From an uncultured Parabacteroides sp. (GTDB lineage: Bacteria > Bacteroidota > Bacteroidia > Bacteroidales > Tannerellaceae), in assembly GCA_949295065.1 (NCBI GenBank), contig CASFJQ010000001.1, forward strand, positions 62,001 through 126,000: DNA of 64,000 nt. Reading direction: 5' to 3'. The translations under genes and the position numbers were made by a program. Under the pieces are notes generated by a model. That model did no database searches. It was not told where the DNA came from and saw nothing but the letters and a program-made list of their open reading frames with translations. Positions 18,563 to 28,045 of this stretch are shown in pieces (position 1 is the stretch's first letter; the number at the start of each line of letters is the position of its first letter).

Positions 18563-19177
18563 ATGGCACATATTTCAACAGCTTATTTAGGTCCTGTTCA
18601 GCAATATTGTAAGATGATACAATATCCGGAAATATTTCTGGAAACACAGGAAAACTTCCTGAAACAGACTTATCGCAACCGCTGTATCATAGCAACGGCA
18701 AATGGTCCGTTGGCATTATCAATTCCCGTAGTGAAACCGGATACATTGAAGTGCATCATTAAAGACATGAAAATATCTGACCATGGGAATTGGCGTAAGC
18801 TTCATTGGAATGCTTTGGTTTCAGCATACAGAATGAGCCCTTTCTTTGAATATTACGAGGACGACTTTGCTCCTTTTTATGAAAAGAAATACGAATATCT
18901 GTTGGATTTCAACGAGAATCTTCGGGAACTGATATGTAATCTGATTGATATAAATCCCAGAATTATATTAACAGAAGAATATATCCCCAATGCAGATGAT
19001 GATTACAGAGAAATAATACGTCCAAAACATGAGGGAGAAGATTCTTCTTTTCATCCCGTTCCTTATTATCAAGTTTTTCGTGAAAAATTTGGTTTCATTC
19101 CAAATTTGAGTATTGTTGATTTATTGTTTAATATGGGACCTGAAAGTGCCATTGTATTGAACAAATGCATATATTAA
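18563..19177 (+). CDS. WbqC family protein
   Basis: This 204-residue protein matches the WbqC-like family in its N-terminal STAYLGPVQQYCKMIQYPEI, then NRCIIATANGPLALSIPV, WRKLHWNALVSAYRMSPFFEYYEDDF and the C-terminal LSIVDLLFNMGPES. Family members occur in polysaccharide clusters and as stand-alone genes; the reaction is not established. It follows the lepB pair by 20 bp and is probably co-transcribed. Confidence 0.82.
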   Translation: MAHISTAYLGPVQQYCKMIQYPEIFLETQENFLKQTYRNRCIIATANGPLALSIPVVKPDTLKCIIKDMKISDHGNWRKLHWNALVSAYRMSPFFEYYEDDFAPFYEKKYEYLLDFNENLRELICNLIDINPRIILTEEYIPNADDDYREIIRPKHEGEDSSFHPVPYYQVFREKFGFIPNLSIVDLLFNMGPESAIVLNKCIY

Positions 19178-19224
19178 TATATCTATTTTTATGAATTTTT
19201 TATAAAAAAGACCTATTTTGTTTA

Positions 19225-19252
19225 TTTGGTAAGTGATTTATTATTACGTTTG
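19225..19252 (+). promoter_or_regulatory. Promoter of a short orphan transcript
   Basis: TTTG is at 19225-19228 and TACGTTTG at 19245-19252, with a 16-bp spacer. Transcription would start near 19259, about 100 bp before an intrinsic terminator. Confidence 0.5.
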
Positions 19253-19258
19253 CAATAA

Positions 19259-19387
19259 GTCAAAACCTCAACTATGATTGAAACCGGAACTTTAATTTAT
19301 GAGTCAAAAGATTTTACCAAGCAATATTTATAAGTAATAGGTAGAACCTTTATAGCGGGAATCGGGATAGCGATTCCCGTTTTTTTT
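19259..19387 (+). ncRNA. Candidate small RNA, or transcript of a 19-residue peptide
   Basis: An orphan unit of about 130 nt lies between wbqC and the sulfatase gene. It has its own promoter elements upstream and ends at a 9-bp GC-rich hairpin plus T8. It includes one short frame, 19274-19333, encoding MIETGTLIYESKDFTKQYL. Whether the RNA or the peptide is the product cannot be told from the sequence. It could also be a processed 3' end of the wbqC transcript. Confidence 0.45.
19356..19387 (+). terminator. Intrinsic terminator
   Basis: The stem CGGGAATCG/CGATTCCCG (19356-19364 with 19371-19379) is perfect, has a 6-nt loop and is followed by eight T. Confidence 0.9.
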
Positions 19388-19478
19388 AAACAAACAAATT
19401 TTTTCCTAAAATCCTTCATTTACAATAATTATCACTAAATTTACTCGCTAAGTCTTACCAAGAAATATTCGACACATC

Positions 19479-21080
19479 ATGAAACACAATTCATTACTAC
19501 TTAATACTCTAGCCATCCCTGCGGTATTACTATCCTCTTGTGGTACAAAACAAGCTGAGCAACCGGAAAAGAAACCTCTGAACATAGTGCATATAATGTG
19601 CGACGACCATTCGTTTCAGACAATCAGTGCCTATGGACATCCGATAAGCAAGTTGGCACCGACACCGAATATCGACCGTATTGCGGCTGAAGGAATGTTG
19701 TTCCGGCAGGCATTTGTGGAAAACTCTTTGTCAACTCCTAGTCGTGCGTGCCTGATGACGGGACTTTACAGCCATCAGAACGGACAGCGCCAGTTGGGAA
19801 AAGGTATAGACACAACTAAGGTGTTTTTCTCGGAGATTCTTCAGCAGCATGGTTATCAGACGGGAGTAGTTGGCAAATGGCATATGCAATGTGAACCTAA
19901 GGGATTCGACTATTACTCTGTGTTGTGGGATCAGGGAGATTATTATAATCCGGAATTCAAGACTAAGGAAACAAACGGTAAATATGTAAAGGAAGAAGGA
20001 TATGCTACGACTCTGACAACAGACCATGCAATTGAATTCCTTGAAAAGAGGGATCCGAATAAGCCGTTCTGCCTTTTGGTGCACCATAAGGCTCCGCACA
20101 GAAACTGGATGCCTGAAGAGAAATATCTGGATCTTTATGAGGATGTGGAATTTCCTTATCCTGATACTTTTAATGATGATTATTCTACCCGTTGTGATGC
20201 AGCACGCACTCAAGAAATGCGCATCGATGATGATATGACATTAGTATATGACCTTAAAGTTGATGAGCTTAAAGAGACAGAAGCTTATAAGAATGAGTGG
20301 AATATACGTGGCTGGGATGCTTCACTGGAAAGAATGACTCCGGAACAGCGCGAGGCATGGATTTCGTCGTATAAACCGAGAAACGAGAAATTTATCAATA
20401 GCAAGCTGAAAGGAGAGGAGCTGGTGAAATGGAAGTATCAGCGTTATTTGAAAGATTATTTGCGTTGTATAAAGACTATAGACGACCAGGTGGGACGTTT
20501 GCTGGATTATCTGGAGAAAGAAGGGTTGATGGATAATACTGTGATTGTTTATACATCGGACCAGGGTTTCTATATGGGAGAACACGGATGGTTCGACAAG
20601 CGTTTTATGTATGAAGAGTCTATGCGCACTCCTCTTATTATCCGTTATCCGGGTATGATTAAAGGCGGCAGCACTTGCGATGCTTTGGTTCAGAATATCG
20701 ACTATGCACCGACTTATCTTGCTTTAGCCGGCATTGAAAAACCGGAGTTTATGGAAGGAACGTCTTTGATTCCTCTTTTTGGCGGTGAAGTTCCTGCCGA
20801 TTGGAGAGAATATCTGTATTATCATTATTATGATTATCCTGCAATTCATATGGTTCGCCGTCATGATGGTGTGCGCGACAAACAATATAAACTTATTCAT
20901 TTCTATGGTGACAAGGACAAACAGCGTGAGGCTATAAACTGTAATGAGCTGTATGATTTGAAAGCGGATCCTAATGAACTGAATAACTTGTATGGAAATC
21001 CGGAATATAAGGAGGTTCAGGATAGGTTGCAGAAGAGGCTTGATAAGTTCAGGGTGGATTTGAAGGTGGATGAGTTTTAA
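19479..21080 (+). CDS. Serine-type sulfatase (lipoprotein)
   Basis: This 533-residue sulfatase-family hydrolase has an N-terminal signal with lipobox LLSSC. The metal site starts at MCDDHSFQT. The formylglycine motif is SLSTPSRACLMTG, with Ser85 in S-x-P-S-R, so it needs an anaerobic sulfatase-maturating enzyme (anSME) encoded elsewhere. Further family motifs are GVVGKWHM, HHKAPHRNW and TSDQGFYMGEHGWFDKR. It is probably a carbohydrate sulfatase acting on sulfated host or algal glycans; substrate unknown. There is no SusC/SusD pair next to it, so it is not in a typical PUL. Confidence 0.88.
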   Translation: MKHNSLLLNTLAIPAVLLSSCGTKQAEQPEKKPLNIVHIMCDDHSFQTISAYGHPISKLAPTPNIDRIAAEGMLFRQAFVENSLSTPSRACLMTGLYSHQNGQRQLGKGIDTTKVFFSEILQQHGYQTGVVGKWHMQCEPKGFDYYSVLWDQGDYYNPEFKTKETNGKYVKEEGYATTLTTDHAIEFLEKRDPNKPFCLLVHHKAPHRNWMPEEKYLDLYEDVEFPYPDTFNDDYSTRCDAARTQEMRIDDDMTLVYDLKVDELKETEAYKNEWNIRGWDASLERMTPEQREAWISSYKPRNEKFINSKLKGEELVKWKYQRYLKDYLRCIKTIDDQVGRLLDYLEKEGLMDNTVIVYTSDQGFYMGEHGWFDKRFMYEESMRTPLIIRYPGMIKGGSTCDALVQNIDYAPTYLALAGIEKPEFMEGTSLIPLFGGEVPADWREYLYYHYYDYPAIHMVRRHDGVRDKQYKLIHFYGDKDKQREAINCNELYDLKADPNELNNLYGNPEYKEVQDRLQKRLDKFRVDLKVDEF

Positions 21081-21092
21081 CTTTCAGATAAC

Positions 21093-21190
21093 AAGTTGAC
21101 AAGAAGACAAGTTAACAAGAAAACACAGAGACGCAGAGAACACAGAGATTGGATATATAACCTCTGTGTCTTTGTGTCTCTGTGTTTGAT
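21093..21190. repeat. TTGACAAG and CACAGAG hairpin repeats
   Basis: A TTGACAAG-family half unit (acaagttgacaagaag) is followed by a long hairpin of AAACACAGAGACGCAGAG... pairing with ...CTCTGTGTCTCTGTGTTT. A T-run follows at 21190-21195. It sits between convergent genes and probably terminates both. Confidence 0.7.
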
Positions 21191-21215
21191 TTTTTTGTTT
21201 GCAATATGTTTATAA

Positions 21216-22142
21216 TTAATGTCTTATAAAATTCCAAAAATCCTCAATCATCTTATCCGCATCCATAGATATATAAACATGTATTTTGTGCTCTCCATTT
21301 TCCTGAGGAACATTCCGTAGTTCCATTTTGCAAAAATCAGGACATAGATAAGCTTCGGCAAGAGCAAGATCCCAAAGTATGCGTTCATAGCTTGTGGATT
21401 CTGTTTCTTCCCAGCGGTCGATAAGCATTTTATGTTTGATATTGCTTTTGTCAAGTCTGTTGAAAGTATCCTCTTTCTTGAACTTGAAAGATTGGCATGT
21501 CGTTATTGGCATAACATAAAGGTTAATATCCTTTTCAGACATAAGAAAATCAAGGGCGTTAAGGTCATTTCTTACATTGAACTCATTTTTATTCCATATG
21601 CCTTTTTCCTGATCATATTGAGCAGCCAGCATATAGCATCTTATTTTCTGTTTTATTTCAGGATGAAGTATAATAGCAGAAGCAATGTTTGTTGCTGCTC
21701 CAAGGCATATTATGTCTAACATTTCACCTTCCGGCATCGATTTTATATAATCTGTCAGCTGTTTTACTGCCTCAGAATCACGTGGTTCAAAACCGCCCCA
21801 TGCTCTTCCTATCTGGCGGTCTGCACCTTTACAGCAGATAATATCATCTCTTTTCAAAGATGAAACCATATTTTGGTTTATTTGTTGGCTTATATCAATA
21901 GTTGAGATATTTTCTGTTGGGTATTGATTCCATTTGTCAAATACAAGAAGATCAGGATTGTTGAAATGTGCAGAACTAAGACCTACCACTGAAATATCAG
22001 ATTCTTCAATCAGTCTGATTATGGCATAGATATCATCTACTTCGTTACCGGAATCCGCATCAATCCATACTTTCTGATTTTGGGATATGGCTGATGGCGC
22101 AATTATTAATACAATAAATAATTTGAACAATAGTTTTATCAT
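21216..22142 (-). CDS. Nucleoside hydrolase-like protein (IUNH family)
   Basis: This 308-residue protein has a signal peptide (ending near AISQ). The N-terminal KVWIDADSGNEVDDIYAI matches the Ca(2+)-binding DxDxxxxxDD motif of inosine-uridine nucleoside N-ribohydrolases. ICLGAATNIASAI and EFNVRNDLNALDF are also family features. Periplasmic export suggests salvage of ribose or bases from external nucleosides. The canonical active-site His near the C-terminus was not identified with certainty, so activity is inferred. Confidence 0.75.
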   Translation of the reverse strand: MIKLLFKLFIVLIIAPSAISQNQKVWIDADSGNEVDDIYAIIRLIEESDISVVGLSSAHFNNPDLLVFDKWNQYPTENISTIDISQQINQNMVSSLKRDDIICCKGADRQIGRAWGGFEPRDSEAVKQLTDYIKSMPEGEMLDIICLGAATNIASAIILHPEIKQKIRCYMLAAQYDQEKGIWNKNEFNVRNDLNALDFLMSEKDINLYVMPITTCQSFKFKKEDTFNRLDKSNIKHKMLIDRWEETESTSYERILWDLALAEAYLCPDFCKMELRNVPQENGEHKIHVYISMDADKMIEDFWNFIRH

Positions 22143-22518
22143 AACACTCTATTTTTTGTAATTTGGACAAAGTTAGTGTAATGTTGGGATAATTCTGGTT
22201 TGTATGGAAATAATATTGTAATTTTACGGGGTGGATGAGAGGGGAAGGAGTTTTTAAATTGAAAGTTGAAAATTAAAAATTAATACTCCGTGTTTTCTGT
22301 GTCTCTGTGTTTAACCCTTGTCAACTCGTCAACTTGTCAACTGTACCCTCGTCACCTCGTCTCTCGTTTATGTTCCACATGAAACAATCAATAGTTGAAG
22401 TGAGTGTATTTAGGTTTGATATTTTTTCAGTAATTTTGCACAGTCGCTTGACGTTATCTGTATTTATTTGCTGACTTTTGAGTCAAGCAACTTCGAAACA
22501 TCAATAAACAATTATATT
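22143..22518. other. Divergent intergenic region with promoter and repeats
   Basis: CAAAGTTA at 22168-22175 is a minus-strand -7 element (TAACTTTG) for the nucleoside hydrolase gene. The rest holds AT-rich low-complexity DNA, a CTCTGTGTTT half repeat (about 22290-22312) and TTGTCAACTCGTCAACTTGTC copies (22318-22345). The final part (22480-22505) resembles a decayed AAGTTTCGCAAG terminus next to the helicase start. No gene was seen. Confidence 0.55.
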
Positions 22519-24267
22519 TTGAAAACATTTGAAGATTTGGGTGTCGCCTATCCTATATTAAAGGCGATAAAAGAAATTGGTTATGAGTCTCCAATGCCTG
22601 TACAGGAAGAAGTTATCCCTCTTTTACTTGGTGAGGATAATGATGTGATAGCTTTGGCGCAGACAGGAACAGGAAAGACTGCTGCCTTTGGTTTGCCTAT
22701 TTTACAGAAAATCGAGACTGAGAAAGTCTATCCGCAGGCATTGATTCTTTGTCCTACACGTGAGCTTTGTTTGCAGATAGCTGATGACCTGAACGACTAT
22801 TCCAAATATATCGAGAGTTTGAAGGTGTTGCCTGTTTATGGCGGTTCCAGTATCGAAAGCCAGATAAAGACTCTGAAACGTGGTGTCCATGTTGTTGTTG
22901 CCACTCCGGGCCGTTTGCTGGATTTGATGAACAGAAAAACAGTTGATTTGTCTGCTGTGAAGAATGTGGTTATGGACGAGGCAGATGAAATGCTCAACAT
23001 GGGATTCACCGACAGTATCAACGCCATTCTTGCCGAAATACCTGTTTCCCGTAATATGCTTCTTTTCTCAGCTACAATGCCTCAGGGTATTGCTGCCATA
23101 ACAAAGAAATATATGAACAATCCTAAGGAGATTGTTATTGGTAACAAGAATGAAGGAAACAAGAATATACGTGACATATATTATATGGTCCGTGCTCAGG
23201 ATAAATATCTTGCACTGAAGCGAATCGCAGACTATTATCCTAATATATACGGTATTATTTTCTGCCGTACAAGAAAGGAAACTCAGGAAATTGCCGATAA
23301 ACTTATCCAGGATGGCTATAATGCCGACTCTCTTCACGGGGAACTCAGCCAGGCACAGCGTGACTATGTAATGCAGAAGTTCAGAATTAAGAACTTGCAA
23401 CTTCTTGTTGCTACTGATGTTGCCGCAAGAGGTTTGGACGTTAACGACCTTACTCATGTTATCAACTATGGTTTGCCTGATGAGGTAGAGTCTTACACTC
23501 ACCGTCGTGGCCGTACTGGTCGTGCCGGAAAGACTGGTATTTCAATCTCAATTTGCCACGTCCGTGAGAAAGGAAAGATAAAAGAAATCGAACGAATTAT
23601 AAACAAGAAGTTCGAGAAAGGTGAAATGCCGACAGGCCAGGCTATTTGTGAGAAACAGCTTTTCAGCTTCGTTGACCAGATTGAGAAAGTAAAAGTTGAT
23701 GAAGATGAAATCGCATCTTTGATGCCTCAGGTTTACCGTAAGCTGGAATGGCTCGATAAAGAAGATATTATAAAACGTATGGTTTCTCTTGAGTTCAATC
23801 GTATGATTGACTATTACAAGGATGCCGACGAAATAAAGGTGGTGGACGAACATTCTCGCAGTGAGAAGTCTGGACGCAAGAAAGGTATTGCCGAGGAAGG
23901 TTATGTTCGTTTCTTCCTTAACTTTGGTAAAACTGACGGACTATTCCCTAATACCTTGATTGAACTTGTGAACCGTTGTGTTCCGGGTAAGGTTGAAATC
24001 GGACGTATCGACATCTGTGAGAAATTCTCATTCTTTGAAATAGCTGAAGAAGAAGCATCTTTGGTTATGAAGAAAATGAACGGCTTCGAACTTGACGGAC
24101 GACGCATTTCTGTTGAAGTGGCTCAGGAAAAGAAAGACCGCAAAGACAGAAGGGAGCGTAAGGACGGCAAGGAAAGAAGAGAGAGCAAAGACCGTAAGGA
24201 AAGAAAAGACAGAAAACCGAGACGCTCAACAGCTCAGAATAAGTTTGAGAGGAAGAGAAGAAGGTAG
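22519..24267 (+). CDS. DEAD-box ATP-dependent RNA helicase with DbpA-like C-terminal domain
   Basis: This 582-residue RNA helicase is probably involved in ribosome assembly or mRNA remodelling. Motifs are the Q-motif region YESPMPVQEEVIP, motif I AQTGTGKT, motif II DEAD (VMDEADEML), SAT (FSATMP), ATDVAARGLDV and HRRGRTGRAG. A DbpA-type RNA-binding domain (about residues 460-545) and a Lys/Arg/Asp-rich tail follow. I chose TTG 22519 because it gives the family N-terminus (KTFEDLGV). The in-frame ATG at 22468 would translate repeat-like DNA. Confidence 0.9.
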   Translation: MKTFEDLGVAYPILKAIKEIGYESPMPVQEEVIPLLLGEDNDVIALAQTGTGKTAAFGLPILQKIETEKVYPQALILCPTRELCLQIADDLNDYSKYIESLKVLPVYGGSSIESQIKTLKRGVHVVVATPGRLLDLMNRKTVDLSAVKNVVMDEADEMLNMGFTDSINAILAEIPVSRNMLLFSATMPQGIAAITKKYMNNPKEIVIGNKNEGNKNIRDIYYMVRAQDKYLALKRIADYYPNIYGIIFCRTRKETQEIADKLIQDGYNADSLHGELSQAQRDYVMQKFRIKNLQLLVATDVAARGLDVNDLTHVINYGLPDEVESYTHRRGRTGRAGKTGISISICHVREKGKIKEIERIINKKFEKGEMPTGQAICEKQLFSFVDQIEKVKVDEDEIASLMPQVYRKLEWLDKEDIIKRMVSLEFNRMIDYYKDADEIKVVDEHSRSEKSGRKKGIAEEGYVRFFLNFGKTDGLFPNTLIELVNRCVPGKVEIGRIDICEKFSFFEIAEEEASLVMKKMNGFELDGRRISVEVAQEKKDRKDRRERKDGKERRESKDRKERKDRKPRRSTAQNKFERKRRR

Positions 24268-24470
24268 GGAAATTGAAAATTGAAAATTGAGAATTGAGGG
24301 ATAAGGAAGTGAAGGAGGGAGAAGTTAAGGAGTCAAGGAGTTAAGTAGTCAAGTGTTTTTTACTTTCTACTTTCAACTTTCAACTTTTCTCTCTAAACCC
24401 TAAACTCTCAACTCTCAACTTTTTAACTCCTAGTCTCTGTGTCTCTGTGTTTAATCCTTGTCAACTCGTT
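24268..24470. repeat. Low-complexity inverted repeats after the helicase gene
   Basis: The stretch holds gaaaattgaaaattgag, then ggagtcaaggagttaagtagtcaag. Complementary stretches follow (ctttcaactttcaactttt, ctcaactctcaactt, ttaactcc), with ctctgtgtctctgtgttt and cttgtcaactcg half repeats. Arms of three repeat families are stacked here. No gene was seen. Confidence 0.6.
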
Positions 24471-24489
24471 AACTATAAAAAACATAAAC

Positions 24490-26100
24490 ATGAAAACACT
24501 TATTTTCAAACTAGCTGTTTTCTTCTGTGTTATTTCTCCAATCAAGGCACAGGAGGAAATAGAATTTTCGCAACCGGTGAATAATCCGGAGAGTTGCACC
24601 AGTATTATGGTCGGTAAGAAAGCTTCAACCGATGGCTCTGTGATTACCAGCCATACTTGTGATGGAAACTACCGCACATGGATTGATATTGTGCCTGCTG
24701 CCGATTATAAGAATGATACGGTAACTGCAGTTTATGAAGGAAATATGCATACCGAGTTTGTCAACGATATGACAAACAGAAAGCTAAAAGGCGAGATTCC
24801 TCAGGCAAAACATACATATCAGTTTGTGAACACATCATATCCTTGTTTGAATGAGATGCAGCTTGCTATGGGTGAAACAACAATCACCGGACGCAAAGAG
24901 TTGCAGAATGCCAATGGTATGTTTATGATTGAGGAGCTTCAGCGTATAGCTTTGCAGAGATGTACAACCGCGCGTGAAGCTATTACTCTGATGGGAAATC
25001 TTGTTAAAGAATATGGTTATGGTGATTCAGGCGAATGCCTTACAATTGCCGACACCAAAGAAGTATGGCATTTTGAAATCTTCGGTGAAGGACCGGACAA
25101 AATCGGCGGTGTTTGGGCTGCTGTCCGTATTCCGGACGATCATGTCGGAGTTTCTGCAAATATCCCACGCATTTCCAATTTGAATCTTAAGGATAAAGAC
25201 AACTATATGGCTTCGGACAATGTATATGAAGTCGGAAAGAAAATGGGCTTTTGGGATGGAAATAAGCCTTTCCGTTTCTGGGAAGTATATGGCGGCGGAA
25301 ATTATTCCGGCGAAATGAAGTCTTTCAGTATCCGTGAATTCTTTATCCTTGACAAACTTGCTCCATCTTTGAACCTTTCATATGATTCAGAGGAATTGCC
25401 ATTGAGCGTCAAACCGGAGAAACAACTTTCTGTTGCTGATGTCAGCGCTATGCTTCGCGAAACTTACGAAGGCACTGAATATGACATGACAAAGAATCTT
25501 AAGGTCGCAAAGAAGAAAAAAGGCGGTTATGTGGATACTGTAATTAGCAATTCCGCAAATCCATGGATGACAACAGATATGGTAAATATGCTGAACGGTA
25601 TTAAAGAAGGAGCCGTTACACGCTATCGCCTGGTTGCTGTTCCTCAGTGTTCTTACTCAACAGTTATTCAGCTCAGAGACTGGCTTCCTAATGATGTAGG
25701 AGGAGTACTGTGGCTATCATTTGATAATCCGGGTCAGAGCCCTCGTATCCCTGTATTTGCCGGAACAACAGACCTTCCTGAGGCATTCTCAATTTGTGGC
25801 CAGCATCGTCATCGTGAAGATGCTATCGTTTGGAAATATCGTACAGCAAACAAACTTGCCACAGTACGTTGGGGACTTACAAAGGAAACTATGAATAATG
25901 CATATCAGCATTTCATGGAAAAAGGAAATACCGAAATGCCTTTTGTTGAGGCTCGTTATAAAGAAATCCAGGCAAAAGAAGGACAGGAAGCCGCACGTAA
26001 ATTCCTTACAGGCTACACTGCCGATTTCACCGGAGCAACAATCCTCCGCTGGCAGGAAATGGCAGATGAGTTCTGGAAGATGTTTGCAAGGGGATTCTGA
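24490..26100 (+). CDS. C69-family dipeptidase (PepD-like)
   Basis: This 536-residue Ntn-hydrolase-fold peptidase of family C69 probably cleaves dipeptides in the periplasm. The signal peptide MKTLIFKLAVFFCVISPIKA starts at ATG 24490; an upstream in-frame ATG at 24439 lies in repeat DNA. Cys36 in ESCTSIMVGKKASTDGS is the expected nucleophile exposed after propeptide removal. Other family segments are CDGNYRTW, GVSANIPRI and SFDNPGQSPRIPVFAGTTDLP. A papain-like peptidase gene follows on the same strand, and both could act in peptide catabolism. Confidence 0.88.
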   Translation: MKTLIFKLAVFFCVISPIKAQEEIEFSQPVNNPESCTSIMVGKKASTDGSVITSHTCDGNYRTWIDIVPAADYKNDTVTAVYEGNMHTEFVNDMTNRKLKGEIPQAKHTYQFVNTSYPCLNEMQLAMGETTITGRKELQNANGMFMIEELQRIALQRCTTAREAITLMGNLVKEYGYGDSGECLTIADTKEVWHFEIFGEGPDKIGGVWAAVRIPDDHVGVSANIPRISNLNLKDKDNYMASDNVYEVGKKMGFWDGNKPFRFWEVYGGGNYSGEMKSFSIREFFILDKLAPSLNLSYDSEELPLSVKPEKQLSVADVSAMLRETYEGTEYDMTKNLKVAKKKKGGYVDTVISNSANPWMTTDMVNMLNGIKEGAVTRYRLVAVPQCSYSTVIQLRDWLPNDVGGVLWLSFDNPGQSPRIPVFAGTTDLPEAFSICGQHRHREDAIVWKYRTANKLATVRWGLTKETMNNAYQHFMEKGNTEMPFVEARYKEIQAKEGQEAARKFLTGYTADFTGATILRWQEMADEFWKMFARGF

Positions 26101-26255
26101 GGAAATTGAGAATTGAAAATTGAAAAATTAAGAGTTTAGGGTTTAGAGTTTAGAGTTGAAAGTGAAAAGTAGAAAGTAAAAAAACTACTTAACTACTTAA
26201 CTACTTGACTACTTAACTACTTAACTACTTGACTTCTTAACTCCAAAAAACTATA
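26101..26255. repeat. AAGTAGTT/AACTACTT-family repeat
   Basis: gaaaattgaaaaattaag and ttagagtttagagttgaaag are followed by a tandem run of ctacttaa/ctacttga units at 26185-26240, in the opposite orientation to the array at 49290-49420. It ends four bases before a short leader of the next gene. Confidence 0.65.
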
Positions 26256-26259
26256 AATC

Positions 26260-27432
26260 ATGAAACCATTATTTCTATCATTCGCATTAACATTACTTTC
26301 TCCACTGGCAGCCATGTCACAAGGCTATCAGTTTACGGACGAAGTTAAAGTGCCTGCCACTTCAGTAAAGAATCAGGCATCAACAGGAACTTGCTGGTGT
26401 TTCGCAACCACATCATTTATGGAGTCAGAACTTCTCCGTATGGGAAAAGGAGAATATGACCTTTCCGAAATGTTCATTGTCCGTCAGAAATATATCAATC
26501 AGATTAACGACAATTATATGCGTCGTGGCAAGGGCAATGTAAGCCAGGGAAGCCTTTCTCCATCATGGATTACAGCTTTCAAACAAGTTGGTGTTGTTCC
26601 AGAAGAAGTATATAGCGGAATCAATTATGATTCTGACCGCCATAACCACGGCGAACTTGCTTCATATGTGAGCAGCATTTCCGAAACAGCAGTGAAATTG
26701 AAGAAAAACTCTCCTGAATTTCACGAATTGGTGAACAGTCTGATGGATATTTACCTGGGTAAGTTACCAGAGAAATTTACATATAAAGGAAAAGAATATA
26801 CAGCCAAATCTTTCGCTGAATCATTGGGCTTGAATATGGACGACTATGTGTTGCTTACCAGCTTCACTCACAAACCATACTACGAAGCTTTCGATGTGGA
26901 AGTACCGGACAACTGGGAACACGCCTTGATGTATAACCTTCCGCTCGATGAAATGATGTCTGTAATGGATAATGCCCTCAAGAACGGATATAGCGTTTGC
27001 TGGGATGGCGATGTAAGCGAAAAAGGTTTTTCTTTCAAGAATGGTGTAGCAATCAATCCGGAGGTAAACAATGTTGATGACTATGCAACAACCGACCGTG
27101 CTCGCTTCGAAAAAATGGATGCCGGTGAAAGATTGGAAGAAGTATATAAATTCGAACGTCCTTATCCTGAAGTAAAAGTAACTCCTGAAGTTCGTCAGGC
27201 TGGTTATGAAGCTTTTGTTACAACTGACGACCACCTGATGCATATCACAGGTATTACAAAGGATCAGAACGGAACAAAATATTATATCACCAAGAACTCA
27301 TGGGGCACAGAGCGCAATGCCTTCGGCGGTTACCTGAATATGTCCGAAAGCTTTGTAAGAGCAAAAACCATTTGCATAATGGTGCATAAAGATGCGCTTA
27401 CGAAGGAAGTGAGAAATAAAATTGGTAAGTAA
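26260..27432 (+). CDS. C1-like cysteine peptidase (bleomycin hydrolase / PepC group)
   Basis: This 390-residue papain-fold aminopeptidase has a signal peptide ending AAMSQ. The oxyanion Gln39 and catalytic Cys45 lie in NQASTGTCWCFATTSF. The His is in DDHLMHITG and the Asn in YYITKNSWGT. Its length fits PepC-type enzymes, which are usually cytoplasmic; the signal peptide makes this a periplasmic variant, common in Bacteroidetes. It follows the C69 dipeptidase gene. Confidence 0.88.
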   Translation: MKPLFLSFALTLLSPLAAMSQGYQFTDEVKVPATSVKNQASTGTCWCFATTSFMESELLRMGKGEYDLSEMFIVRQKYINQINDNYMRRGKGNVSQGSLSPSWITAFKQVGVVPEEVYSGINYDSDRHNHGELASYVSSISETAVKLKKNSPEFHELVNSLMDIYLGKLPEKFTYKGKEYTAKSFAESLGLNMDDYVLLTSFTHKPYYEAFDVEVPDNWEHALMYNLPLDEMMSVMDNALKNGYSVCWDGDVSEKGFSFKNGVAINPEVNNVDDYATTDRARFEKMDAGERLEEVYKFERPYPEVKVTPEVRQAGYEAFVTTDDHLMHITGITKDQNGTKYYITKNSWGTERNAFGGYLNMSESFVRAKTICIMVHKDALTKEVRNKIGK

Positions 27433-27450
27433 CAGGTGACGAGGCTATAG

Positions 27451-27490
27451 GGACGAGTTGACAAGTAGTATAAATCTTGTCAACTCGTCC
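27451..27490. terminator. Bidirectional hairpin of the TTGACAAG family
   Basis: GGACGAGTTGACAAG (27451-27465) pairs perfectly with CTTGTCAACTCGTCC (27476-27490). It lies between convergent genes. The GACGAGTTGACAAG core recurs at several other gene ends in the window. Confidence 0.75.
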
Positions 27491-27510
27491 TTTAGTTTAT
27501 TCTTCGCTAT

Positions 27511-28038
27511 CTAAAAACGTTTTAAATCATAATACATTGAACGTGTCTTATCTTTTTCGTCTTTTGATGATAAAAAATCAAAACCACATTGTTTGTAAAA
27601 ACCAACAGCTTCTTGATATGCATCTACAGTAATGAAACGGCAGCCGGTTCTATTACCATGGGTAAAAGTATATTTGATAAGACGGATAATATCCCTGCCA
27701 ATACCTTGTTTTGCATATTCTTCTGATACAGCCAGTCTTCCAATTTTTACAGCCGGATAATCTTTGCGTCGTTTTGGGTTAGCTACACGACGACTCAATC
27801 GGTTCCAAATACTTCGTTGTTCTGGATCAAAAGTAATTTTATCATTCAGAAGACTGAAATATGCCACAGTTTTACTTTCTGTCAAATCTTCCAACAGATA
27901 AGTGACAGCCATCAGATCGTCCATATATTTCTTGGCATCTTCAAATAAAAAACCGTTTAAGTCATCATCCTTGCACTTAAACGGCTTTATCTCGCTATCC
28001 GCTTTCAACGGTATAAAATAATAATCTTCAAATGCCAT
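27511..28038 (-). CDS. GNAT-family N-acetyltransferase, possible toxin of a toxin-antitoxin pair
   Basis: The 175-residue protein has the acetyl-CoA-binding motif A region VKIGRLAVSEEYAKQGIGRDII (Q/RxxGxG/A) and motif B FYKQCGFDF. It belongs to the GNAT group that includes TacT/AtaT-like toxins, which acetylate aminoacyl-tRNA. The upstream neighbour, 7 bp away on the same strand, is a 52-residue protein starting MARPIKET. In other genomes such small partners act as antitoxins, but the partner lacks an evident RHH motif, so the pairing is inference. Confidence 0.75.
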   Translation of the reverse strand: MAFEDYYFIPLKADSEIKPFKCKDDDLNGFLFEDAKKYMDDLMAVTYLLEDLTESKTVAYFSLLNDKITFDPEQRSIWNRLSRRVANPKRRKDYPAVKIGRLAVSEEYAKQGIGRDIIRLIKYTFTHGNRTGCRFITVDAYQEAVGFYKQCGFDFLSSKDEKDKTRSMYYDLKRF

Positions 28039-28045
28039 ATTTGTA

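Noticed and set aside
22468-22518. ATG start of the DEAD-box helicase at 22468
   Set aside because: The extra 17 codons translate repeat-like DNA; the family N-terminus begins at TTG 22519.
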